Position numbers and translations under genes: made by a program
In this document: positions 43,679 through 52,109 of the stretch, piece by piece
Layout: the number at the start of each line of letters is the position of its first letter
How positions within the stretch are numbered: the first letter of the stretch is position 1
Notes under the pieces: generated by a model
What the model was told of the DNA's origin: nothing
The model's database searches: none
Seen by the model: only the letters and a program-made list of their open reading frames with translations
Source of the DNA: Bacillus sp. V3-13
GTDB lineage: Bacteria; Bacillota; Bacilli; Bacillales; Cytobacillaceae
NCBI RefSeq assembly: GCF_002860165.1
Contig: NZ_PGUZ01000005.1
Location: 1-64,000, forward strand
DNA length: 64,000 nucleotides
Reading direction: 5' to 3'

Positions 43679-44755
43679 TTATGGCAGCTCAACTTTATAA
43701 AGCTTATCATCATCTTCATCCGGAGTACCCCGTCCGTCGGTATTATTGCTGACGAAGTATAAAGTAGTTCCGTCCATAAATACATCACGGATGCGCCCGA
43801 GTCCTGAAATGAATTCACTGGTCGTATTTTGTTCGAGGTCAAACTGGCGGACTGCATTGCCACGCAATGTCGCGACAAAAAGTCTGCCTTTATAAAAAGC
43901 GATTCCCGATGGGGCCCATGTATCGTTTCCGGACTGGAATAGCGGTGTTTCCATGTCAGGCTCTGTTTCATCCCCGACAATTTCTGGCCAGCCATAATTT
44001 AAGCCAGCTTCAATCCTGTTAATTTCATCATGTGCAGATGGCCCATGTTCACTTGCATATAACGTGCCCGCTTCGCTCCATGCCAACCCCTGAGGATTCC
44101 GGTGGCCATAGCTATAAACATATGAACCGGAAAACGGATTGTCATTAGGAACCGACCCATCAAGGTTAATGCGCAAAATTTTTCCGCCCAATGACTCAAG
44201 ATCCTGGGCGATTTCCGGTTGTGTTGCATCGCCCGTGGTCGCGTACAGCTTGCCGTCCGGGCCGATTTTCAAGCGCCCGCCATGATGGTATTGGCCGCTC
44301 GGAATTTTGTCGAGCAGTACTTTTTGTTCCGACCATTGATCATCTGTGAGCACAAGCTCGATAATCCTGTTAAACTGCCCGCTTTCATCCTCATACGTAT
44401 AGTAAGCAAATGCCCGGTTGGTTTCCTTGAAATCCGGAGCAAGGACAAAGCCAAGCAATCCAGCTTCAGACGCGGTTGCCAATGGTTTGGCAAGCTTTAC
44501 TGGCTGCCTGTTTTTCTCGCCATTTTTGATTTGAACAATACTGCCTGTCCGTTCGCTTATATAAAAAGTATCTTCGCTTTTCGCGATCGACCACGGTATG
44601 TCGAGCTGATCAGCAATGATTTCCGGCTCCGTTACTTTTCCAGCTGTCTCTGCTTCTTGTGGAGCGGCCGGCTGTTCTCTTCCGTACTCATTATTTGAAC
44701 ACCCGAAAAGCATGAAAACCGACAATAATAATAAAAGAAACAGACTTTTTTTCAT
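43679..44755 (-). CDS. PQQ-dependent sugar dehydrogenase family lipoprotein
   Basis: Exported six-bladed beta-propeller of the soluble glucose/aldose dehydrogenase (YliI) family. Signal peptide with lipobox LFGC (about 19), then blade motifs: GLLGFVLAPDF, HHGGRLKIGPDGKLYATTGD (catalytic His region, about 160), YSYGHRNPQGLAW and ASEHGPSAHDEIN (Ca/PQQ-binding, about 230), and PSGIAFY. ATG 44755 follows GAGGGAG. Whether PQQ is made or imported cannot be told. Monocistronic. Confidence 0.88.
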   Translation of the reverse strand: MKKSLFLLLLLSVFMLFGCSNNEYGREQPAAPQEAETAGKVTEPEIIADQLDIPWSIAKSEDTFYISERTGSIVQIKNGEKNRQPVKLAKPLATASEAGLLGFVLAPDFKETNRAFAYYTYEDESGQFNRIIELVLTDDQWSEQKVLLDKIPSGQYHHGGRLKIGPDGKLYATTGDATQPEIAQDLESLGGKILRINLDGSVPNDNPFSGSYVYSYGHRNPQGLAWSEAGTLYASEHGPSAHDEINRIEAGLNYGWPEIVGDETEPDMETPLFQSGNDTWAPSGIAFYKGRLFVATLRGNAVRQFDLEQNTTSEFISGLGRIRDVFMDGTTLYFVSNNTDGRGTPDEDDDKLYKVELP

Positions 44756-44790
44756 CGCATCTCCCTCGCACACTTAATAAATTCGTAAAA

Positions 44791-45666
44791 TCAATAACGG
44801 ACTCCGGCTGTGTTCAAGGCTTCCAAAATGGCTTTTCCAACACCGCTTTCTTCATTTGTTAATGTAACAAAATCACACTGTGCCTTAATAATGTCATCCG
44901 CATTTCCCATTGCCACTGAACGACCGACCCTTTTAAACATGGAAAGGTCATTGTAATTGTCACCAATCGCCATCGTCTCTGCTAATGATATTCCTTTATT
45001 GCTTGTAAACGCCTCGAGTGCAATTCCTTTTTGGGCTTTTTCATTTGTAATTTCAAGGTTTTCATGACCTGATGAACTGACTGCCAGTCCTTCCACATGT
45101 TCCAATGACTCCTTCGCCGCGGCGAGATGGTCAATATCATAGGAAAAAGCAAGCAGCTTGTAGATTTCGTACTGGTCACCGTTAAACAATTTGTCATAAT
45201 GATCGACTATGTTGACAAAGCCCTTCGTTAAGCGCTGCCGGGCTACCTTGATCACTTCTTCCACGTCCGCCTCCGGATTTGCGCTCATAAAAATATCGAC
45301 CAGGACAGAGACGCCTTTTTCGCTGTCACTCGTGTATGTACCTTTGTTTGTGTATACTTCAAAATACACATTGTTTTCCATCAATCTAACTGCCGCCTCT
45401 TTCGCCTTTTCTTTCTCAAGCGGGCTGGAGGCAACAATAGCTCCGTCTGCCGAGCGCACTTCCGCCCCATTGACGCAAATAACCGGACATTGAATCTCAT
45501 TGTCATCTAAAACATACCTTGCTTCCTGATAGGACCTGCCGGTTGCAATGACTACTTCCACACCCATTTTCTGTGCCTTTTTGATAGCTTCTTCATTTTC
45601 TTTTGTAATTTGGTGGGAGCTTGTTAGTAATGTTCCATCCATATCGATCGCAATGCATTTAATCAT
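44791..45666 (-). CDS. Cof-type HAD hydrolase
   Basis: HAD-superfamily phosphatase with C2B cap, 291 residues. Motif I is DMDGTLL (residues 8-14), motif II VIATGRS (about 41), motif III a Lys in NEKAQKG, motif IV GDNYNDLSMF (about 240). Family members dephosphorylate sugar phosphates or FMN-type substrates; the substrate here is unknown. GAGAAGGTG precedes the ATG. Confidence 0.92.
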   Translation of the reverse strand: MIKCIAIDMDGTLLTSSHQITKENEEAIKKAQKMGVEVVIATGRSYQEARYVLDDNEIQCPVICVNGAEVRSADGAIVASSPLEKEKAKEAAVRLMENNVYFEVYTNKGTYTSDSEKGVSVLVDIFMSANPEADVEEVIKVARQRLTKGFVNIVDHYDKLFNGDQYEIYKLLAFSYDIDHLAAAKESLEHVEGLAVSSSGHENLEITNEKAQKGIALEAFTSNKGISLAETMAIGDNYNDLSMFKRVGRSVAMGNADDIIKAQCDFVTLTNEESGVGKAILEALNTAGVRY

Positions 45667-45764
45667 TTTTACACCTTCTCTTGTTTTTTCAACCTATTTT
45701 GTTATTTTATCACGATTCCAATCGTTGATGCTTATCTTAAAACCTTGTTTATGTAAAATCACTC

Positions 45765-45800
45765 AAAAAAGAGGCAGAGCTTGGTTTCTGCCTCTTTTTT
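45765..45800. terminator. Terminator after the tandem P-loop ATPase gene
   Basis: AAAAAAGAGGCAGA and TCTGCCTCTTTTTT around GCTTGGTT, 14 nt past the stop of the minus-strand ATPase gene. Confidence 0.85.
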
Positions 45801-45814
45801 GCTGAAAAATCGGC

Positions 45815-46942
45815 TTAAACACGCAGGACTGGATTAGCCATTTCCTCCTGATGCTCAGCCTGGCGCAGAAAATCCGCCTGTATCTTTTCTGCAAAATCAT
45901 CGACGACCGAAAAATCGACTGCTTTCACATAAATCTTCTCCAATTGATCATTGAGTTGCTTTGCCCTTGCCAAATGGGAGGCAGCTGTTGACATCCTCTC
46001 TTTATAGCGTTTAGCAACCCGTTCAATTTCATCGGCAAAAATTTCATCCGTTCCCGGAGCAATGACCGCTTTATACATATCAATAATTTCATCACCGTCA
46101 CGGCTTGGAAAATATTCATGCGGAGCGGTGCTGTCAAAGATGCTAATCCCAATCTCCCTGATGATCACCATGTCCAGGCTTTCCGGATCGAACCCGCAAT
46201 GATAAACCTCCACATCGAAGCCTCTTTCCTCCGCCTGTGCTGCGAGCTTCTTTAACATCGTTGATTTTCCGGAACCCGGGCGCCCTTTAATAAAATATCG
46301 TTTTGGGATGTCCTCTGTTAAGTTTTGAATATAATCAACCGGCCCTTTCGGAGTCGCCGCCCCTAAAAAGCGGTGCTTTACGGTAGACTTTTTATTTAAA
46401 ACGATCGTGCCAAAAAACATGTCAATCAACCGGCTAGTAAGGTTGTTTGCCTTCTCAAAGTCGATATTGTTCATATAGATTTTTTCCCATTCGTCATGGA
46501 TTCTTAATGCTTCGGCATAGGTGGAATAAGCTTCGGCAAAAGCATGCGAAATTTCTCTGGATAGCTTTACGATCTCCTGCTTGCTTTCAAGGAGAAGCCG
46601 GGAATCCCAGGCGTCACCCAAATTAACATAATCTTCAACGGCACCTGGCGTTTTCGGTTCAATCACATGTGGTGCTGTCCCGTCAACGATGCCCGCTTTC
46701 AAAGCCGGAATAATCACGCCGTCAATCGATTCATTGTCGGAAGCGCAATGGAGATACTCGACGTTATACCCTTTTTCCAGCCATTGCCTTGCTATTTTTT
46801 TCATAAGCGTTGATTTCCCAGTGCCGGGACCGCCTTTTAATATAAACAATCGTGTTAAATCTTTTAAATTGGAATCATATAAACTATAAAATCCCCGTGC
46901 TGTATTTCCGCCGGCAAAATAATGAAGGATCTTTCCAGCCAT
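45815..46942 (-). CDS. Tandem P-loop ATPase of unknown function
   Basis: A 375-residue cytosolic protein made of two homologous P-loop halves. The first Walker A is GGPGTGKST at residues 37-45, the second GRPGSGKST near residue 220. After each comes a matching strand-helix pattern: EYLHCASDNESIDGVIIP in half one, EVYHCGFDPESLDMVIIR in half two, then STAPH/GTAPH. No membrane or DNA-binding motif is visible. Homologues in Bacillales and Clostridia are annotated only as ATPases. ATG 46942 follows AAAGGGAG by 8 nt. Confidence 0.85.
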   Translation of the reverse strand: MAGKILHYFAGGNTARGFYSLYDSNLKDLTRLFILKGGPGTGKSTLMKKIARQWLEKGYNVEYLHCASDNESIDGVIIPALKAGIVDGTAPHVIEPKTPGAVEDYVNLGDAWDSRLLLESKQEIVKLSREISHAFAEAYSTYAEALRIHDEWEKIYMNNIDFEKANNLTSRLIDMFFGTIVLNKKSTVKHRFLGAATPKGPVDYIQNLTEDIPKRYFIKGRPGSGKSTMLKKLAAQAEERGFDVEVYHCGFDPESLDMVIIREIGISIFDSTAPHEYFPSRDGDEIIDMYKAVIAPGTDEIFADEIERVAKRYKERMSTAASHLARAKQLNDQLEKIYVKAVDFSVVDDFAEKIQADFLRQAEHQEEMANPVLRV

Positions 46943-47045
46943 CTTAGACACTCCCTTTAATAAAATCGTGCACCTGCTTCTCTTTCATCAAGATATGCAG
47001 ATTAAGTTAATTGGGTGAATGCCTATAAAAATATGCCGAAACTTC

Positions 47046-47531
47046 TTAATCTGCCTGCTTGATTAAGTCTGCTAATACGGCATCTGTTGCCTCGACCAGG
47101 TTTTCAACGGTCAGCTCCATTTGAACGCCTATTTTCCCTCCGCTCACGACAATCGTTTTAAGCTGCCCGGCCCGCCTATCTATAAACGTTGGATACTGTT
47201 TTTTCATTCCAACCGGAGAACAGCCGCCCCGGATATAACCTGTATACTTTTGAATATCCTTGACCGCGATCATTTCAATTTTCTTTTCTCCTGCTGCTTT
47301 TGCCGCTTTTTTCAGGTCGAGTTCTTCTGCTACAGGGATCACAAAGATGTTAATATTTTTATTTGCACTTTGCGCCACTAAAGTTTTATAGACTTGGCCG
47401 GGAGATTTGTTGATCTTTTCCGCAACGGAAATGCCATCTATCTTTCCGTCGATACGATCGTAGCTGATCAGCTCATAGCCGATGTTTTTCGCATCAAGAA
47501 TCCGCATTGCATTTGTTTTTGTTTTAGCCAT
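47046..47531 (-). CDS. ybaK: Cys-tRNA(Pro) deacylase (YbaK/EbsC)
   Basis: Hydrolyses misacylated Cys-tRNA-Pro, a trans-editing factor. The 161 residues include VYKTLVAQ with the key lysine (about 48), FVIPVAEELDLKKAAKA, and the hallmark TGYIRGGCSPVGMKKQYPTFID (about 100-121, shown in two parts: YIRGGCSPVG and KKQYPTF). ATG 47531 follows GGGGGAG by 6 nt; the frame is open to 47594 but without a site. Monocistronic. Confidence 0.93.
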   Translation of the reverse strand: MAKTKTNAMRILDAKNIGYELISYDRIDGKIDGISVAEKINKSPGQVYKTLVAQSANKNINIFVIPVAEELDLKKAAKAAGEKKIEMIAVKDIQKYTGYIRGGCSPVGMKKQYPTFIDRRAGQLKTIVVSGGKIGVQMELTVENLVEATDAVLADLIKQAD

Positions 47532-47718
47532 CAAATTCTCCCCCGTATACTTTTCCCTATATATTAACTTATTTTTTTCTGCTAAAAAAACCAATCCACT
47601 TGAGAAGCCGGATATGCTGTTTCGGATGAATAACTTTTCACTCTAAGGGTAATAGTTTGAAAAGAAACCCTGGCCATTTTAGGACTATAATCGAGTTTTT
47701 TACAAGGAGGGTAAGTGC

Positions 47719-49260
47719 ATGACAGACCATGTCAATTCGCCGGGAAGGATGCCGCAATTCCCTGAGCCTTATTGGAGGGATTCAGCGGAGCTTCCGTCGT
47801 TTGAAAGATTAACAGAAGATATTGAGACAGATACGGTTATTATTGGAGGCGGAATTACCGGGGTAACGGCTGCCTATTTGCTTGCAAAAGAAGGGGCTAA
47901 GGTTGTCTTATTGGATGCGGGAAATATATTAAACGGGACAACCGGCCATACGACGGCTAAAATTACCGCACAACATCGACTCATTTATGAAGAGCTGATC
48001 AGCCATTTTGGTGAGGATACGGCCAGGCTCTATTATGAAGCAAACAATGAGGCTCTTCAATTTATTAAAAATACGGTAAATAAGCACAACATCGACTGCG
48101 ATTTTAGTGAAGAGGATGCGTACGTCTATACCAATTCCAGCGAATATATTCAAAAATTGATTAACGAATATAAAGCGTATGAAAAGCTTGGTATTAACGG
48201 GGAGTATTTAGCCGAAATTCCGATTCCGGTGGAAATGAAGGCAGCGATTGTCATGAAAAATCAGGCTCAATTCCACCCTTTAAAATATTTAACGAACCTT
48301 GTCGATGAAATCGTTAAAGACGGCGGCAAAATTTATGAAAATACAACCGCGGAGCATATTGAGAAAGGGAAACATCCTGTCGTTATCACCCGCGATGGCA
48401 ATCGCCTTACCTGCAGCAATGTGATCATCAGCTCACACTTCCCTTTTTATGATAAAACCGGCGGCTATTTTGCAAGAATGTATGCCGAACGCTCATATGT
48501 CCTCGCAGTTAAGCCTGAAAAGCCTTATCCGGGTGGAATGTTTATCAGCGCTGAGCAGCCAACCCGTTCACTGCGCTCAGCTTCAATTAATGGCGAACAG
48601 CTGATTCTCGTCGGTGGTGACGGCCATGTCACCGGTCATGGCATAAATATGTTTCAGCATTACGAAGCGCTTGAGGATTTTGCAGAAACAACATTTGGCA
48701 TAAAGGAAATCCCATATAGATGGTCTACCCAGGATTTAAGCACCCTCGACAAAATCCCTTATATCGGGAATATCACGGATAATAATCCGAATATTCTCGT
48801 AGCAACCGGGTTCCGTAAATGGGGGATGACAAACGGAACGATTGCGGCATTGCTGCTGTGCGACTTAATTGCCGGCAGAAAAAATAAATACGAACAGCTT
48901 TTCACCCCATCGAGATTTAACACGGACCCGAGTTTAAAAAAACTAATTTCACAAAATGCCGAGGTTGCAAAATCATTTATCGGAGGCAAGCTCGACCATC
49001 CGGATAGAAAACCTGCCGAACTCAACCAGGATGAGGGCGCTGTTGTCACTATCAATGGGAAAAGAACTGGAGCCTATAAGGATAAAGATGGCGAAATTTA
49101 CCTGATCGATACAACATGTACCCACATGGGCTGTGAACTCGAATGGAACAATGGGGAACGGACATGGGACTGCCCTTGCCATGGCTCCAGATTTAGCTAC
49201 AAAGGTGATGTTGTTGAAGGCCCGGCGGTAAAACCGTTGAAAAGAGTAGAATCCTCTTAA
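47719..49260 (+). CDS. yhfW: FAD-dependent oxidoreductase with C-terminal Rieske domain (YhfW-like)
   Basis: A 513-residue flavoprotein: N-terminal DAO-type FAD domain (VIIGGGITGVTAAYLL at about 40; GTTGHTTAKITAQH at about 72) and a C-terminal Rieske [2Fe-2S] domain with CTHMGC and CPCHGSRF (about 470-495). B. subtilis YhfW has this architecture; its substrate is unknown. AAGGAGGG lies 8 nt before the ATG; a TATAAT at 47686-47691 is a possible -10 without a good -35. Confidence 0.92.
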   Translation: MTDHVNSPGRMPQFPEPYWRDSAELPSFERLTEDIETDTVIIGGGITGVTAAYLLAKEGAKVVLLDAGNILNGTTGHTTAKITAQHRLIYEELISHFGEDTARLYYEANNEALQFIKNTVNKHNIDCDFSEEDAYVYTNSSEYIQKLINEYKAYEKLGINGEYLAEIPIPVEMKAAIVMKNQAQFHPLKYLTNLVDEIVKDGGKIYENTTAEHIEKGKHPVVITRDGNRLTCSNVIISSHFPFYDKTGGYFARMYAERSYVLAVKPEKPYPGGMFISAEQPTRSLRSASINGEQLILVGGDGHVTGHGINMFQHYEALEDFAETTFGIKEIPYRWSTQDLSTLDKIPYIGNITDNNPNILVATGFRKWGMTNGTIAALLLCDLIAGRKNKYEQLFTPSRFNTDPSLKKLISQNAEVAKSFIGGKLDHPDRKPAELNQDEGAVVTINGKRTGAYKDKDGEIYLIDTTCTHMGCELEWNNGERTWDCPCHGSRFSYKGDVVEGPAVKPLKRVESS

Positions 49261-49270
49261 AGTTTTGAAG

Positions 49271-49298
49271 ACCTCTCCTCGCTGGAGAGGTTTTTTTT
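49271..49298 (+). terminator. Terminator of yhfW
   Basis: ACCTCTCC/GGAGAGGT around TCGCT, then a run of T. Confidence 0.87.
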
Positions 49299-49411
49299 AT
49301 GCGTTATTTAGGAAAAAAGTTTTATTAATCCTGTTTAAAAGCAAATTAAACTGGGTATATAGTAATGATTATTGTATATTTCGAAAAATTTAACAGAACC
49401 AGGTGCTCATT

Positions 49412-50986
49412 ATGGCTCTTAGACAAAAATTGATTCTGCTCATGATTTGTTCCACTTTAATCGGACTTGCTTTTTTATATTTTGCAGCCCAGTCCTACAT
49501 CATTGAAAGTTTTGCCGACATTGAAGATAAAAACATGAGGTTGAATATGAAGCGGGTGCTCAATGCTCTCGCAGATGATTTAACGGAGTTGGACAGCAAG
49601 GTGACAAGCTATGCCGCCTCGGATGATGTTTACAATTTTATGTACAGCAACGAACTATCCGAAATCGAGGCGAATATGGGCGATGACATGTTCAATGTTA
49701 ACCGTTTGAATTTTTTGATGATCATCAACACTGACGGGGAAGTCGTTTATGAAAAAGGTTTTAACTTGCAAACATCAAGAAGCAAGAGCATTCCTGACAA
49801 CTTAAAAAACAGCATAAATCATGATCCTTTTCTTACGGCACATCGAAACGAAAAAGACATTCACTCGGGCATTATGATGCACCCTGAAGGGCCTATATTG
49901 GTTGCAGCGCATCCGATTGTGGGCAGCAGCTTTTCCGGGCCAGTCGCGGGCTCGCTGGTAGCGGGAAGATTTATCGACTCTGCCAAGATAAATAACTTGT
50001 CTGAAGCAACCCTTTCCTCACTGGAAGTGATCCCGTACCAACGCACTCTTTTACCTGAAGGAACTGATGTAAAAGCACCGGATTCCTTAAAAGCAGCGGC
50101 GATTTGGACTGAACTTATCGACAAGGAAAATGCAGCTGCTTATGCGCTTGTTCATGATCTTGATGGAAAGCCGGCTGTTATTCTAAAAATAAACGAAAAG
50201 CGCGAAATTTTTATGCGTGGAAACAAAAGCTTGATGTACTTCTACATATTCATACTGCTGGCAGTAGTCTGCCTGATTATCTTTGTCATGTATATATTGG
50301 ATAAACTGTTCCTAAAGAGGTGGGGCAAACTGATTCACCGCGTTATCACAATAAGGGAACGCCGGGATTTTTCAGCAAGAGCCGAAATTACCGGAAATGA
50401 TGAGATTTCGAAATTGGAAAAAGAATTTAACGGAATGATGAATGCCCTGGAACAATCGCAGCAGGAAATTATGGCGCTGGCCTACCATGATAGTTTAACA
50501 ATGCTCCCCAACCGCACCTTATTTTATGACAAGCTTAATGGTGAGCTTCAGGAAGCACAGGAGCAGCAAAAGCATGTCGGAATTTTGTTTATTGACCTGG
50601 ATAATTTTAAAACTGTCAATGATACATATGGACATGAAATTGGCGATTTGCTTCTGCAAAAAGTGGCCGGGCTTCTAAAGGAAAGCATCCGTAAGCAAGA
50701 CACCGTTTCCCGGCTTGGAGGCGATGAGTTTACCGTTCTGCTGCCAGGAGTTTCAAATCACGCTGAAATGGAAGAGGTCGCAAGAAGAATCCAGGAACGG
50801 CTCTCCGATCCGATTTTGATTGGCGGCAAACAATTATACGTAACAGCAAGCATCGGGGCAAGCCTGTATCCCGATGATGGCGAGGATTCGGAAACATTGA
50901 TCCGCAATGCCGACCGTGCAATGTTCCAAGTTAAAAGGATCGGCAAAAACAATTATACGCCGTACAAAAATGACATCGATAGCTAA
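49412..50986 (+). CDS. Membrane diguanylate cyclase with CHASE4-like sensor, HAMP and GGDEF
   Basis: Predicted c-di-GMP synthase of 524 residues. Membrane helix at about 8-30, an extracytoplasmic sensor (about 31-270, CHASE4-like), a second helix (about 272-296), HAMP (about 297-350) and GGDEF domain (about 360-520). The active site GGDEF is intact (RLGGDEFTVLL, about 437), and the inhibitory I-site RKQD stands five residues before it, so product feedback is expected. No EAL domain. ATG 49412 follows AGGTG; GTG 49403 is the alternative. Monocistronic. Confidence 0.92.
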   Translation: MALRQKLILLMICSTLIGLAFLYFAAQSYIIESFADIEDKNMRLNMKRVLNALADDLTELDSKVTSYAASDDVYNFMYSNELSEIEANMGDDMFNVNRLNFLMIINTDGEVVYEKGFNLQTSRSKSIPDNLKNSINHDPFLTAHRNEKDIHSGIMMHPEGPILVAAHPIVGSSFSGPVAGSLVAGRFIDSAKINNLSEATLSSLEVIPYQRTLLPEGTDVKAPDSLKAAAIWTELIDKENAAAYALVHDLDGKPAVILKINEKREIFMRGNKSLMYFYIFILLAVVCLIIFVMYILDKLFLKRWGKLIHRVITIRERRDFSARAEITGNDEISKLEKEFNGMMNALEQSQQEIMALAYHDSLTMLPNRTLFYDKLNGELQEAQEQQKHVGILFIDLDNFKTVNDTYGHEIGDLLLQKVAGLLKESIRKQDTVSRLGGDEFTVLLPGVSNHAEMEEVARRIQERLSDPILIGGKQLYVTASIGASLYPDDGEDSETLIRNADRAMFQVKRIGKNNYTPYKNDIDS

Positions 50987-51016
50987 AAGGTGCAGGAGAT
51001 CCTTCCTGCACCTTTT
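50985..51016. terminator. Terminator between the GGDEF and TrxB-like genes
   Basis: AAAAGGTGCAGGA and TCCTGCACCTTTT around GATCCT, between converging genes. Confidence 0.87.
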
Positions 51017-51042
51017 TACAGATTAATTGTGTTGCCAAGACT

Positions 51043-51933
51043 TCACATCAAGCTTTTGTGGATCCAGATGGCGGAATGGGAACCGTCCCCCATTGCAATC
51101 GTGACCTGTTCAGAGTGGGCAGCAACATCACCTGCTGCCCAAACATTTTGAACATTGGTCATTTTCGTTCTCGGATCAATCGGAATATGACGGTTTTCCA
51201 ATGTTTTAACGCCGAGCTGCTTTGCGAGACCTGATTTGACTTCATTGCCGCCAAAAGCGATAAAACCGCGACTGCCAAGGAGTTTTTCTCCATTCTTCAA
51301 AACAGCCCCTTGAAAGTTCTCACCATCAACGATAATGTTGTCAATCGGCTCCTCGATATATCGAATCGAATGGTCCTTTAATTTTTGGAGAAGTTCGGCA
51401 TCTACCGGCTGTTGTTCATGGTTAATAAAGGTGAGCTTGTTCGTCCAATAAAGGAGAGTCAAGGCCATATTGGCGCCGGGATTTCCCGATCCCAACACAA
51501 CTGTTTCTTGATCTTTGACCTCATATCCATCGCAATCGGGACAAATATATACACTCATGCCGAGGCACGGGTAAATCTCCGGGAAGCCGGGAATGCGATC
51601 CATTACCCCTGTAGCAAGCAGCAGCCGTTTTCCCGTAAAGCTTTCCCCCGTATCGGCCTTAATGATGAATTCATCTTCGTTTATAGCTTCAGCTTGTTCT
51701 GCTTTACCAGTGAAAAACTCAACGCCGTATTGTTCAGCCTGTTTTCGGCCTATTTTTCTCAGTTCTTCGCCGCTAATACCATCGGGATAGCCCAGGACAT
51801 TATGATAGCCCTTGCATATAGTTGATCTGCCGTCATTTGCATCGATGACAAGAACTCTGTGTTTGTATCTGCCTAACTGGATAGCCGCTTGTAAGCCTGC
51901 TATTCCGCCTCCTATAATAATACAGTCGTACAT
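51043..51933 (-). CDS. Thioredoxin-reductase-like NAD(P)/FAD oxidoreductase
   Basis: A 296-residue flavoprotein of the TrxB/FNR-like class: FAD motif IIIGGGIAGLQAAI (about 5), second Rossmann VVLGSGNPGANMAL (about 145), and AAGDVAAH near the C-terminus for FAD binding. The CxxC in ICPDCDGYE (about 132) matches TrxB-like redox cysteines, though the sequence is closer to the YpdA/YumC-like group than to true TrxB. Substrate unknown. ATG 51933 follows GGAAGGAG; the open frame to 51987 has no site. Confidence 0.87.
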   Translation of the reverse strand: MYDCIIIGGGIAGLQAAIQLGRYKHRVLVIDANDGRSTICKGYHNVLGYPDGISGEELRKIGRKQAEQYGVEFFTGKAEQAEAINEDEFIIKADTGESFTGKRLLLATGVMDRIPGFPEIYPCLGMSVYICPDCDGYEVKDQETVVLGSGNPGANMALTLLYWTNKLTFINHEQQPVDAELLQKLKDHSIRYIEEPIDNIIVDGENFQGAVLKNGEKLLGSRGFIAFGGNEVKSGLAKQLGVKTLENRHIPIDPRTKMTNVQNVWAAGDVAAHSEQVTIAMGDGSHSAIWIHKSLM

Positions 51934-52071
51934 GATTTGAGCGTCTCCTTCCGATCTGAAAATTCCAGCTTCCGCCTGCGGGAACAATCTGCGTCATCAA
52001 ACTGCTATCTAAAATTCTCTCTATTTCATACTTCCCTAAAAACTACTGCTTAACCTTTTTGAAAAGATAAA

Positions 52072-52098
52072 AAGATCGAAGGAAACCCCCTCGATCTT
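52072..52098 (-). terminator. Terminator of the TAXI-TRAP operon
   Basis: AAGATCGAAGG pairs with CCTCGATCTT; on the minus strand TTTTTATCTTTT follows. It lies just after the TRAP permease stop. Confidence 0.82.
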
Positions 52099-52109
52099 CG
52101 CAGGTAATG

